From Candidatus Peregrinibacteria bacterium (GTDB taxonomy: Bacteria > Patescibacteriota > Gracilibacteria > UM-FILTER-43-11): DNA of 36,296 nt. Shown here in pieces: positions 1 to 6,926 of this stretch. The position numbers were made by a program, and so were the translations under genes. The number at the start of each line of letters is the position of its first letter. The first letter of the stretch is position 1. Location of the stretch: positions 1 through 36,296 of the forward strand of contig JAFGCT010000018.1 in the NCBI GenBank assembly GCA_016932505.1. Reading direction: 5' to 3'. A model generated the notes under the pieces. The model saw nothing but the letters and a program-made list of their open reading frames with translations. It ran no database searches and was not told the origin of the DNA.

Positions 1-98
1 GTAACTAGTGCATCGTAAATACTACCGAAAGCTTCGGTATCACCCTTTTTTGCTGATTTAACCAGCGCCTTTAAATCCGGAATTTGCTGTTTTTTCAC
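1..98 (-). CDS. ECF-type RNA polymerase sigma factor, N-terminal fragment
   Basis: Only the first 32 codons lie in the window; the gene continues beyond position 1. The peptide contains LVKSAKKGDTEAFGSIYDAL, which matches the start of region 2 of sigma-70 family ECF factors, where the pattern is typically L-x-x-x-A-x-x-G-D-x-x-A-F-x-x-L/I-Y. The start is a GTG at 96-98 or an in-frame TTG two codons earlier (102-104); an in-frame TAG lies just upstream, so the N-terminus is bounded. No Shine-Dalgarno site is seen, as for most genes here. The product would direct RNA polymerase to a particular promoter set. The call rests on one short motif, so the family is probable and the regulon unknown. 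Confidence 0.6.
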   Translation of the reverse strand, partial: MKKQQIPDLKALVKSAKKGDTEAFGSIYDALV

Positions 99-231
99 TA
101 TCAAAATTATGTGGAATATAATCTAACACAAAAAAGCTAATAAGACAAAGGGAAAGGCTGTGAGTTTTATATAGCTATAACTGGTATTTGTCTTGGCATT
201 AGTAACAGTTATAGTTATAGTTCTATATTCC

Positions 232-2049
232 TTACTCCCACTCGATTGTTCCTGGAGGCTTGTGTGTAAGATCGTAGAAAATATGAGTTATATCTTCTTC
301 AGTATTTATACGTTCCACAATTTGATTAGTAACATTTTCATCTATTTCCGCAAAACTGGCTGTCATTGCTTCGGTGGAGACTATTGGACGTAAGACGATT
401 GATTCTTTGTTTGGAGTTGTGCTGGTTGGAATAAGAACGACGGGGAATTGCCAGATTCCATAATCATCAGGTGCATTTTTCATAATTTGATCGACGTAAT
501 CATCAGCTCTTTGTAGTAAGCCGACACGCTTTTTTGTGATGCAATATGGATTGATTGTGAAATTACCGGCTTCACCTGACATACAAAGCATTACCCTATT
601 AACCTCAGAAAAACGATTTGTAATTCCTGTAGATATTTTTTCAAGAGTTTTCCAATCTCGAAGTTTGGTAAATAATGCAACAGGATGACGGTAAGTTCGC
701 TCATCACCTTGAACCCCTACCGATTGAATCGGCAATACTCTAACTTCCGCATCATCAAGCCCAAATTTCTGTTTCAAATAGTCGACAATCTGTCCATTAA
801 GTTCGGTAAAATCAGGAGAGTCCTGGACACTTGCCTCGTTTGCGCAAAGCATACGAACACCAAGTCCAGGTCCAGGAAAAGGATGACGCCAGACCATTTC
901 ATGCGGAAGTCCTAACTTTTCCCCGAGTTCACGCACTTCATCTTTATATAACTGCGCTATTGGTTCAATTACTTTTCCAGCCGCAATCATTTGTTGTACG
1001 AGATCAACACGATTGTGATGAGTTTTGATTTTATCTGCATGTTTTGTTCCACCTGTTTCTATGGTGTCGGGGTAGATAGTCCCCTGCCCCATTATCCATT
1101 CGTTAGGGTTAAGACCAAGCTCTTCTGCAACATCCTCCTTAATCTTCCAAAACAAATCACCTATTATTTTTCTTTTCTTTTCAGGGTCAAATACACCATC
1201 AAGTGCATTTAAGAATTCGTCTTTTTTATCCGCAACATGGAGGTTTGTAAAACCCGCTTCGTTTAAATATTTTTTGACTTTTTCGGCTTCATCAAGGCGC
1301 ATAAGCCCTGTATCTACTAACATTCCGTGTACCCTATTAGGTCCAAGTGCTTTTTCCAACAAGGCAAAACATACTGTTGAATCCACTCCACCGGATACCA
1401 ATAAAAAGACTTTATTGTTTCCTATTTTTTTCTTAATTTCTTCAATTTGTTCTTCTATAAATTTTTCAATGCTCCAATCCCGATTTACGTTACAAATGTT
1501 CAAAAAATTATCCAGCATCTTCATTCCTTCAGGTGTGTGAGTTACTTCCGCGTGGAATTGAATTCCATAAAGATTACGGACGGTATCCGCAAGTGCAGCA
1601 GTTGGACAGTCTTCTGTATTGCCAATAACCTCAAAGCCTTCTGATGGATTTGATACCATATCAAAATGCGACATCCAAACTCGTGAATTTGCCTTAATAT
1701 CTTTAAAAATGCCCACAGGGTTAACGATGTTAAGCTCGGCCATTCCATATTCTTTTGTCTTCCCTTGAGCAACTTCACCCCCCAAGGTCTTCTGCATTAA
1801 CTGATGTCCGTAACAAATGCCAAGGACTGGGATTCCCAGTTTAAAAATATCAGGATCGCACATTGGAGCGTCTTTACCATTTACACTCATAGGCCCTCCG
1901 GACAAAATCACACCTTTAAAATCTTTTAATTGTTCAGCAGATATTTCATTATCCAAAATTTCACTATACACACCAAGTCGTCGCACGCGGTTGGCGATTA
2001 AATGGGCATATTGACCTCCGAAATCCAGTACAGCTATTTTTTGATGCAT
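232..2049 (-). CDS. guaA: GMP synthase (glutamine-hydrolysing)
   Basis: Converts XMP to GMP with glutamine and ATP, the last step of guanine nucleotide synthesis in the cytoplasm. Residues 1-190 are a class I glutamine amidotransferase domain with the nucleophile Cys79 in GICYGHQ and the His166/Glu168 pair in FHAE. Residues 190-400 are the ATP pyrophosphatase domain with the P-loop SGGVDST at 219-225. The C-terminal dimerisation domain ends in the conserved KPPGTIEWE. At 605 residues it is about 80 longer than the E. coli enzyme; the extra length lies in the C-terminal domain after PFPGPGLGVR, a layout also seen in long GMP synthases of other groups. ATG start, no Shine-Dalgarno site. No other purine gene except the distant prs is in the window. 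Confidence 0.96.
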   Translation of the reverse strand: MHQKIAVLDFGGQYAHLIANRVRRLGVYSEILDNEISAEQLKDFKGVILSGGPMSVNGKDAPMCDPDIFKLGIPVLGICYGHQLMQKTLGGEVAQGKTKEYGMAELNIVNPVGIFKDIKANSRVWMSHFDMVSNPSEGFEVIGNTEDCPTAALADTVRNLYGIQFHAEVTHTPEGMKMLDNFLNICNVNRDWSIEKFIEEQIEEIKKKIGNNKVFLLVSGGVDSTVCFALLEKALGPNRVHGMLVDTGLMRLDEAEKVKKYLNEAGFTNLHVADKKDEFLNALDGVFDPEKKRKIIGDLFWKIKEDVAEELGLNPNEWIMGQGTIYPDTIETGGTKHADKIKTHHNRVDLVQQMIAAGKVIEPIAQLYKDEVRELGEKLGLPHEMVWRHPFPGPGLGVRMLCANEASVQDSPDFTELNGQIVDYLKQKFGLDDAEVRVLPIQSVGVQGDERTYRHPVALFTKLRDWKTLEKISTGITNRFSEVNRVMLCMSGEAGNFTINPYCITKKRVGLLQRADDYVDQIMKNAPDDYGIWQFPVVLIPTSTTPNKESIVLRPIVSTEAMTASFAEIDENVTNQIVERINTEEDITHIFYDLTHKPPGTIEWE

Positions 2050-2057
2050 AAAATTAA

Positions 2058-2133
2058 ATAACTAAATAACTAAATAACTAAATAACGAAATAACGATACA
2101 ACAGAAATTTGAAATTTGAAATTTGAAATTTGG
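2058..2133. repeat. two short tandem repeats upstream of guaA
   Basis: Just upstream of the guaA start are about four copies of an 8-mer (AACTAAAT, later AACGAAAT). They are followed at 2103-2133 by four copies of a 7-mer (GAAATTT with G). Units of this kind recur with other sequences in many spacers of this window. Confidence 0.85.
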
Positions 2134-2143
2134 ATAATCTTTA

Positions 2144-2292
2144 GTAAAGAGATTCCTCGACTCTCTCCGTTCGCTCGGAATGACAATGATATATTTGGTG
2201 GGGAAGGAGAATTTTGCATAGCAAAATTCTCCTTCCCAAAAAGGATTGCCGTCATTCCGAGCGGAGTTTACGAAGTCGAGGAATATCTTTAC
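2144..2292. repeat. 149-bp palindromic element (REP/MITE-like)
   Basis: The outer arms 2144-2161 and 2275-2292 are inverted copies with one mismatch. An inner CGCTCGGAATGAC and its complement continue the stem. The centre is a perfect 17-bp inverted repeat, 2201-2217 against 2221-2237, with a 3-nt loop. The right end touches the stop codon of the small membrane protein gene at 2293, so the element may also end that transcript. Motifs of the type GGAATGAC joined to GAGGAATCT are, as I recall, a dispersed palindromic repeat in many bacterial genomes; I cannot check copy number here. Confidence 0.75.
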
Positions 2293-2583
2293 TTACAAAT
2301 CCAAAATCACATCTCTTGCGCTATTTGCTGGTTGAGATGCTGGAATCAGGCTTGAATCTATAAAAACAACATATAGCCAAATTGAAAAACCTATCCAAGT
2401 TATATAGGTGATTATATAAAAAATAACAACGTGTCTTAATCGTATGTTTTGAAAAGGCAGTGTTTCATGTGTTTCTTCAAGTGGATATTCGCGTGTTCGC
2501 ATAGCAGTTCTGCGAAGCAATTCAACAAAATAAGCCAGGGCAACTATTTGGATGATGATGAATATTATGAAAGATGCTGACAT
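2293..2583 (-). CDS. small two-helix membrane protein, unknown function
   Basis: I do not recognise this 96-residue protein. Residues 1-22 form a hydrophobic helix (N-terminal, rich in Ile and Phe). A basic and acidic stretch with RRTAMRTREYPLEE follows, and residues 50-75 form a second helix. The tail is polar, so both ends should be on the same side of the membrane. It stands alone between guaA and a glycosyltransferase gene, all on the minus strand. A 149-bp palindrome begins directly at its stop codon. No Shine-Dalgarno site is visible. It is probably a real gene because its hydrophobic pattern is regular and no better frame overlaps it. Confidence 0.6.
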   Translation of the reverse strand: MSASFIIFIIIQIVALAYFVELLRRTAMRTREYPLEETHETLPFQNIRLRHVVIFYIITYITWIGFSIWLYVVFIDSSLIPASQPANSARDVILDL

Positions 2584-2698
2584 ACAAATGATTTAACATT
2601 GAACAATTAACATTTTACATTTATTGTCTTATATTTAACAGCAAAAATCTACTTATCAAGCAAATGATAAATAATAAATATTAAATGCTCATTGTAAT

Positions 2699-3823
2699 TT
2701 AAGTAAATAAATTATAAACGTATAAGGTTTCTTCCGCACATTTTTTCCAACTGAAATCTTTCGACCGTTCAAGTCCTCCTTTTTTTAGCTCCCTTTGCAT
2801 AGCTTTATTATTCAGGAATTCGTGAATACCAATGCCGATTGTATCCACCCAGCTTTGATCAATAAAATGCGCATTTTCCGCTGTAACTTCGTGGTTAACA
2901 GGAATGTCTGAAGCTACAACAGGGAGTCCATTTGTCATGGCTTCTACCAATGGAAGATTAAAACCTTCATAATTAGATACATGAACTAACGCGGTTGCCT
3001 GTTTGTACAAAGCGGTAAGTTCATTTGATGGAAGTGGTTCTGTAAAAATTATCTTACCTTTTGGCTTAACCAGATAGACCCCTGCAACACGATCACAATA
3101 CTCATCTGTAATCAATTCCTCCAAATTGTGCCCTTTTCCTCCGACTAAAATTAAATCAATTTTATAATGATTTGCTATAAATTTTTGATAAGCTTCTATT
3201 AAACTTGGAACGTTTTTTCTGTCATCATAACCGCCAACATATAATAAAAAATCTCTGCGTAGGTGAAGATTTGGTGGTGCTACTTTATCTTTTTCGTACA
3301 TAGGAGGAGCGAGATAAATAACGTGAATATTTTTATCTTCAACTTTTAAAACACGCTTGATTTCATCTTTGGAAAAATCGGAAACAGTAATAATGTGGTC
3401 AGCTTTTTTAAGCGCCATTTTTGTATAGGCACTGTAAACCTTGGAACGCATATGCTTTCTGTATGCCGGTAAAACCCACGGAATAACATCATGTACGGTT
3501 ACAATTGTAGGGATTTTTAGGGATTTTTTCGGATTAGACGGATATAAAAAATGAGCGAGTTCAATTCCCCACTTTTCAATTTCACGAGGTATTAAAACAT
3601 GTTCCCAATGCGCCTTTCTTAAACTCGCAGATTTATATTCAGCTTCGGGTATGCGAACCTGTTTGAAGTTTTCAGATAATTGAATATCTACAAGTTCAGG
3701 AGTAAATAATAAATATTCATTTCTTTTATCCACTGATGAAAGTGCACGTAAAAGATTGTATGTGTATTGTCCTATGCCTGTGAATGGATGAGCCAGAAAT
3801 CTGGCGTTTATACCTATTTTCAT
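2699..3823 (-). CDS. family 4 glycosyltransferase
   Basis: A GT-B fold transferase of about 374 residues that probably adds a sugar from a nucleotide donor to a lipid-linked or surface glycan in the cytoplasm. It opens with MKIGINARFLAHPFTGIGQYTYNLL, the usual N-terminus of mannosyl/rhamnosyl-type GT4 enzymes with a glycine-rich acceptor loop. The C-terminal half holds LLYVGGYDDRKN and the E-x7-E donor motif in YEGFNLPLVEAM. The frame stays open up to 3937, but that extension translates a repeat array and the end of murG, so I place the start at the ATG 3821-3823. It follows murG and ftsW on the same strand and may be cotranscribed with them. Acceptor and sugar are unknown. Confidence 0.88.
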   Translation of the reverse strand: MKIGINARFLAHPFTGIGQYTYNLLRALSSVDKRNEYLLFTPELVDIQLSENFKQVRIPEAEYKSASLRKAHWEHVLIPREIEKWGIELAHFLYPSNPKKSLKIPTIVTVHDVIPWVLPAYRKHMRSKVYSAYTKMALKKADHIITVSDFSKDEIKRVLKVEDKNIHVIYLAPPMYEKDKVAPPNLHLRRDFLLYVGGYDDRKNVPSLIEAYQKFIANHYKIDLILVGGKGHNLEELITDEYCDRVAGVYLVKPKGKIIFTEPLPSNELTALYKQATALVHVSNYEGFNLPLVEAMTNGLPVVASDIPVNHEVTAENAHFIDQSWVDTIGIGIHEFLNNKAMQRELKKGGLERSKDFSWKKCAEETLYVYNLFT

Positions 3824-3830
3824 GTTCTGA

Positions 3831-3892
3831 TTGAGGGGCTGTTGAGGGGCTGTTGAACTTATAATGCTACAATTAGCCCTGCGATTAGCCCC
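3831..3892. repeat. 11-bp tandem repeats in inverted arms (GGGCT / AGCCC)
   Basis: Two perfect copies of TTGAGGGGCTG (3831-3852) plus a partial one are followed, after a short gap, by two 11-mers in the opposite sense (AATTAGCCCTG, CGATTAGCCCC; 3871-3892). The arms pair imperfectly. The array fills the spacer between the murG stop and the glycosyltransferase start. A closely related array lies inside tsaE at 11672-11756. Confidence 0.85.
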
Positions 3893-3893
3893 A

Positions 3894-4937
3894 CTATTTG
3901 TAGTTAATAATAATTTTAGCAATTTCATCAGCTGCATCTGGCTTTGCTACGAATCTTAAGGCTTCTTTCATATCTTCCTGAGCCTTTTCATTTTCCGCTA
4001 ATGCCATAAGCAAATCATACAGATTCTGACCTTCTCTTAAAACAAGACTTGCACCTGTAATTTCAAAATACGCAGCATTTAAAAGTTGATCAGGATTGTT
4101 AAGGGGGATGGTAATATTTGGTTTTTCCATTACTGCAAGTTCAAAAAGTGAATTTGCGCCAGAGCGACCAATAACAAAATCGGTTATTGCATATATGTGC
4201 TGTAATTCTTCTCCGACATATTCAAATGACTTATAATCAGGACTATTTATTCCAATTCCTTTACCTTTGCCGACTATGTGGATTATTTGAAAATGATATT
4301 TTAGTTTATGAAATTCACTTTTTATTAATTCATTTATTTGCTGAGCACCCTGACTGCCTCCCCAGACCAAAACAACTGGCTTTGTTTCTGTAAAACCGGT
4401 TAATTTGTATCCAATTTTTGGATTGCCATACGTTATTTCACTTCGAACAGGGTTGCCTGTAAATATATATTTTTTGTCCTGTGCAGCAAGATCAGGAAAC
4501 GCTACGCATACTTTTTTTGCGATTTTTGAAGCAATGCGATTGGCTATTCCCATACGACTATCTGATTCATGAAGGATTAACGGACACCTAAATATAAAAG
4601 CTGCAAAAGCTACTGGCAGGCTGACGTATCCACCTTTTGAAAAAACAATATTTGGACGGAATTTAGCAATAATATATAGAGATTGGAAAAATCCGATAAT
4701 TACAAAAATTGGATCTATGAAGTTTTGAAAAGAAAAATATCTGCGCAATTTACCGGCAAAAATTGAATAAAACTTAATACCGGATTTTTGTACCAGTTCT
4801 TTAGCTATTTTATTGCGTGAGCCAATATAAGCCAATTTAATTGAAGGAATCCTGTGCTTAAGTTCTGTAGCGACGGCGAGATTGGGAATAATGTGACCCC
4901 CCGACCCTCCGCCTACTAACAATACGCGTTGAGACAT
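3894..4937 (-). CDS. murG: UDP-GlcNAc:lipid I N-acetylglucosaminyltransferase MurG
   Basis: Adds GlcNAc to lipid I to make lipid II on the inner face of the membrane, the last cytoplasmic step of peptidoglycan synthesis. The N-terminus MSQRVLLVGGGSGGHIIPNL carries the family's glycine-rich GGGSGGH loop. Further family marks are FSKGGYVSLP, HESDSRMGIANR, VWGGSQGAQQIN and GRSGANSLFELA with the donor-binding Glu, followed by NNPDQLLNA. Its 347 residues are the usual size. The start overlaps the end of ftsW by 80 nt, which suggests translational coupling because there is no Shine-Dalgarno site. The usual next gene of the division cluster, murC, is replaced here by a GT4 glycosyltransferase. Confidence 0.95.
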   Translation of the reverse strand: MSQRVLLVGGGSGGHIIPNLAVATELKHRIPSIKLAYIGSRNKIAKELVQKSGIKFYSIFAGKLRRYFSFQNFIDPIFVIIGFFQSLYIIAKFRPNIVFSKGGYVSLPVAFAAFIFRCPLILHESDSRMGIANRIASKIAKKVCVAFPDLAAQDKKYIFTGNPVRSEITYGNPKIGYKLTGFTETKPVVLVWGGSQGAQQINELIKSEFHKLKYHFQIIHIVGKGKGIGINSPDYKSFEYVGEELQHIYAITDFVIGRSGANSLFELAVMEKPNITIPLNNPDQLLNAAYFEITGASLVLREGQNLYDLLMALAENEKAQEDMKEALRFVAKPDAADEIAKIIINYK

Positions 4938-6063
4938 CTGTATTACGTGAGATATTTAATAAAATTCCTGCGGCAAGCATATTTATCATTAATGAAGATC
5001 CTCCATAGCTAATAAATGGAAGGGTTAAACCTGTTAAAGGAAGAATTGCAAGATTAACACCCATATTGATTATAGCCTGAAAAACAAACCAACCTGTTAT
5101 TCCTGCGGCGATTAACATAGAGAAACGATCACTAGCATTAGCGGCTATTTTATAACCACGGAAAGCTATAATTACATAAGCTAGAACCAAAAATGCGATT
5201 CTTAAAAATCCAAGTTCTTCGGCAGAAGCTGCAAATATTGTGTCCCCCTGAACTTCCGGTAAATAACCGAATTTCTGTATAGATTTACCGAATCCAACTC
5301 CGAAAAAACCTCCGCTACCTATTGCGATTAATGCCTGTTTTATCTGAAATCCAATGTTAAGAGGGTCTAGATCAGGATTCAGAAAGGCCAAAAATCTATT
5401 ACGAATGTATTCCTTACTCATGATGATTGGATAAGCCAAAATCGATGCGAAAAGCCCACCTCCAATAATATGAAGAATGTTACCTCCAGCTGCAAAAAAC
5501 ATACTTGCTGCAATAACTGAAATTACCAAAACTGAACCGAAATCCGGTTGCATTGCCAGCAGAATAACCACCGAACTTAAAAGAACCGTAAATGGAATAA
5601 AGCCATATTGAAAAGACCTTACAAGCTCTTGTCTTTTTTCCATCCATACTGCCAAATAGAAAATTAGACTTAATTTAACGATTTCAGCGGGCTGTACAGA
5701 AGGAAGGAATGGAAGATTAATCCAACTTGTAGATGTACCATAATTCGCTCCAATTCCTGGTAAAAACAATGCTATTAATAATAGTATTGAAATTACGAAA
5801 AAAGGCAGTGCGATTTTTTTCCAAATATTTAAAGGTATATAAATTGCTAAAATTAAAAGCGGAATAGAAAGTATAGCTCTAATAAAATGACGCCAAAAAT
5901 AAAAGCTATTGGTAGGCTCTTCCATTAAGCCATTTTTAACCATGTCGCTTGTAAGCTGATAGGATTCATATACGCTGACGCTGGAAATCATAATAATTCC
6001 GAATATCAGCAAACAAAAAATCACAATCGTGAGAGGCCTATCTATTTGTCGTTGTCTTGGCAT
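4858..6063 (-). CDS. ftsW: SEDS-family peptidoglycan polymerase / division protein FtsW
   Basis: A polytopic membrane protein of 401 residues with about ten helices that polymerises lipid II at the division site. SEDS marks are the periplasmic region with QPAEIVKLSLI, AMQPDFGSVLV, the GVGFGKSIQKFGYLPEVQGD loop, FAASAEELG, and the C-terminal PLTGLTLPFISYGGSS. RodA has the same fold; I prefer FtsW because murG follows directly, as in the division and cell wall cluster. The last 26 codons overlap murG in another frame and form a basic, Ser/Arg-rich tail that is unlikely to be conserved. A TATAAT on the minus strand (6085-6090) sits 22 nt before the ATG and may be its promoter. Confidence 0.93.
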   Translation of the reverse strand: MPRQRQIDRPLTIVIFCLLIFGIIMISSVSVYESYQLTSDMVKNGLMEEPTNSFYFWRHFIRAILSIPLLILAIYIPLNIWKKIALPFFVISILLLIALFLPGIGANYGTSTSWINLPFLPSVQPAEIVKLSLIFYLAVWMEKRQELVRSFQYGFIPFTVLLSSVVILLAMQPDFGSVLVISVIAASMFFAAGGNILHIIGGGLFASILAYPIIMSKEYIRNRFLAFLNPDLDPLNIGFQIKQALIAIGSGGFFGVGFGKSIQKFGYLPEVQGDTIFAASAEELGFLRIAFLVLAYVIIAFRGYKIAANASDRFSMLIAAGITGWFVFQAIINMGVNLAILPLTGLTLPFISYGGSSLMINMLAAGILLNISRNTDVSTRIVSRRRVGGSHYSQSRRRYRT

Positions 6064-6084
6064 AAATATTGTTTTGGTGAAGAT

Positions 6085-6090
6085 ATTATA
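6085..6090 (-). promoter_or_regulatory. putative -10 box for ftsW-murG
   Basis: TATAAT reads on the minus strand directly beside a 16-bp tandem repeat that occupies the -35 region. No good -35 hexamer is visible within the repeat. Confidence 0.4.
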
Positions 6091-6141
6091 GACGAAACAG
6101 CTAAATGACGAAACAGCTAAATGACGATGTGACGAAATGAC
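6091..6141. repeat. 16-bp tandem repeat upstream of ftsW
   Basis: Two perfect copies of GACGAAACAGCTAAAT (6091-6106 and 6107-6122) are followed by degenerate copies to 6141. The array replaces the expected -35 region of the ftsW promoter. Confidence 0.9.
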
Positions 6142-6199
6142 AATAAAATGAAAATCTCAAATTATTTTTCTATATCAAAGGAAATTATAATTAGTATAT

Positions 6200-6229
6200 T
6201 TGACACTACAATATAATTTAATGTACATT
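6200..6229 (+). promoter_or_regulatory. putative promoter of the 48-residue protein unit
   Basis: TTGACA (6200-6205) and TACATT (6224-6229) are 18 nt apart. The -10 box is imperfect. If used, the leader before the gene would be close to 290 nt long. I see no other convincing gene between 6064 and 6525. Confidence 0.45.
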
Positions 6230-6303
6230 TTTTTTGGTCTACTGCTCCTTATAAACAAAATATATCTTTTTCTAAAAGCAATCTCTGCGAATATTAGTCA
6301 CAT

Positions 6304-6357
6304 GAGCGAGGGCGATTCTTTGTATTTTATTTTGAATATAAAGAGGCGCTCTCGTTT
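6304..6357 (+). promoter_or_regulatory. leader stem shared with the unit at 9053
   Basis: CGAGGGCG (6307-6314) pairs with CGCTCTCG (6347-6354) with one G-U pair; three weaker pairs extend it outward. The 32-nt loop contains TTTGTATTTTATTTT. The right half aligns with 9074-9113: both have TTTGTATTTT, then a G-rich stretch, then GCTCTCGTT. It could be a folded leader or an operator around a second promoter. Downstream at 6379-6393 is a further small hairpin (CTTCAC with GTGAAG). Confidence 0.5.
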
Positions 6358-6525
6358 ACCATGCAGGACTGGCAGGGACTTCACCGAGTGTGAAGCAAAA
6401 AAACTTTCAGCAGGAGGTGTAAGAAAGATACCCTTGGTTTTTTAAGGTAAAACGTGCGCCACTCCGGAAGAGAAGTAGCTGTATCTGAGAGATGCGGTGA
6501 AAAAACACGCCGAAGGAGGCACAAA

Positions 6526-6672
6526 ATGACGAAGCAATTTACCGAACGCATTGCCATGAACAGCCAATCCCAGACGTTTGACCGGGCTCACCTCGAGGAA
6601 AATGCTTTCAAAAGTGCAACGATGAACAGCACGACGAAGGCCCTCAACGCCATGGCCGGAAAAGGACAGTAA
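6526..6672 (+). CDS. 48-residue small protein, unknown function
   Basis: The peptide begins MTKQFTERIAMNSQSQ and ends NAMAGKGQ. It is polar, rich in Asn, Thr, Ser and Ala, and has no Cys and no membrane helix. The start is fixed by a strong GGAGG at 6515-6519, six bases before the ATG. The frame stays open upstream to a GTG at 6454, but that longer form has no ribosome site and a very basic extension, so I reject it. The gene has its own putative promoter, a long leader and a strong terminator, and it is richer in G and C than its neighbours. I recognise no family. A small abundant cytoplasmic protein, or a coding sequence carried on a regulatory RNA, would both fit. Confidence 0.65.
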   Translation: MTKQFTERIAMNSQSQTFDRAHLEENAFKSATMNSTTKALNAMAGKGQ

Positions 6673-6685
6673 GCCGAAGAAAAAT

Positions 6686-6706
6686 CCTACGACTAGGAAT
6701 CGTAGG
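6686..6706 (+). other. small hairpin after the 48-residue gene
   Basis: CCTACGA (6686-6692) and TCGTAGG (6700-6706) form a perfect 7-bp stem with a 7-nt loop, just before the terminator. Confidence 0.6.
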
Positions 6707-6712
6707 CATCAA

Positions 6713-6746
6713 GCGCTCCCTCACAGAATGGGGGAGCGCGCTTTTT
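6713..6746 (+). terminator. intrinsic terminator of the 48-residue protein unit
   Basis: GCGCTCCC (6713-6720) pairs with GGGAGCGC (6732-6739), followed by CTTTTT. Confidence 0.88.
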
Positions 6747-6770
6747 AAAAAAATAAATAATTGAGAGGGG

Positions 6771-6837
6771 GTTTACCCTAATTTGATTGATATATAATCT
6801 ACTCTTTTGTTGACTATTTAGCGGTGTTATGTAAATA
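6771..6837 (+). promoter_or_regulatory. two putative promoters of the LeuC-LeuD gene
   Basis: TTTACC (6771-6776), 16 nt, TATAAT (6793-6798) is the first. TTGACT (6810-6815), 16 nt, TAAATA (6832-6837) is the second. The leader after them holds a small hairpin TTGGT/ACCAA just before the ribosome site AAAAGGAG (6913-6920). Confidence 0.5.
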
Positions 6838-6926
6838 TTTCAACCTCATTCTCAGTTCGAATGATCGGATTTGAGATGATCTTTGAAATAAATTGGTTAA
6901 TGACCAAATAACAAAAGGAGTTCCAA

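Noticed and set aside
3824-3937. Longer start of the GT4 glycosyltransferase (38 extra residues)
   Set aside because: The extension translates the 11-bp repeat array and the end of murG. The family N-terminus begins exactly at the ATG 3821-3823.
6200-6445. 81-codon open frame on the plus strand
   Set aside because: It overlaps the putative promoter and leader, has no ribosome site, and its peptide shows no ordered pattern.
6454-6525. GTG start adding 24 residues to the 48-residue protein
   Set aside because: No ribosome site before it, while GGAGG is ideally placed for the ATG at 6526.
6862-6912. Possible 15-codon leader peptide before the LeuC-LeuD gene
   Set aside because: It has no ribosome site and only one leucine codon, so an attenuation role is not supported.
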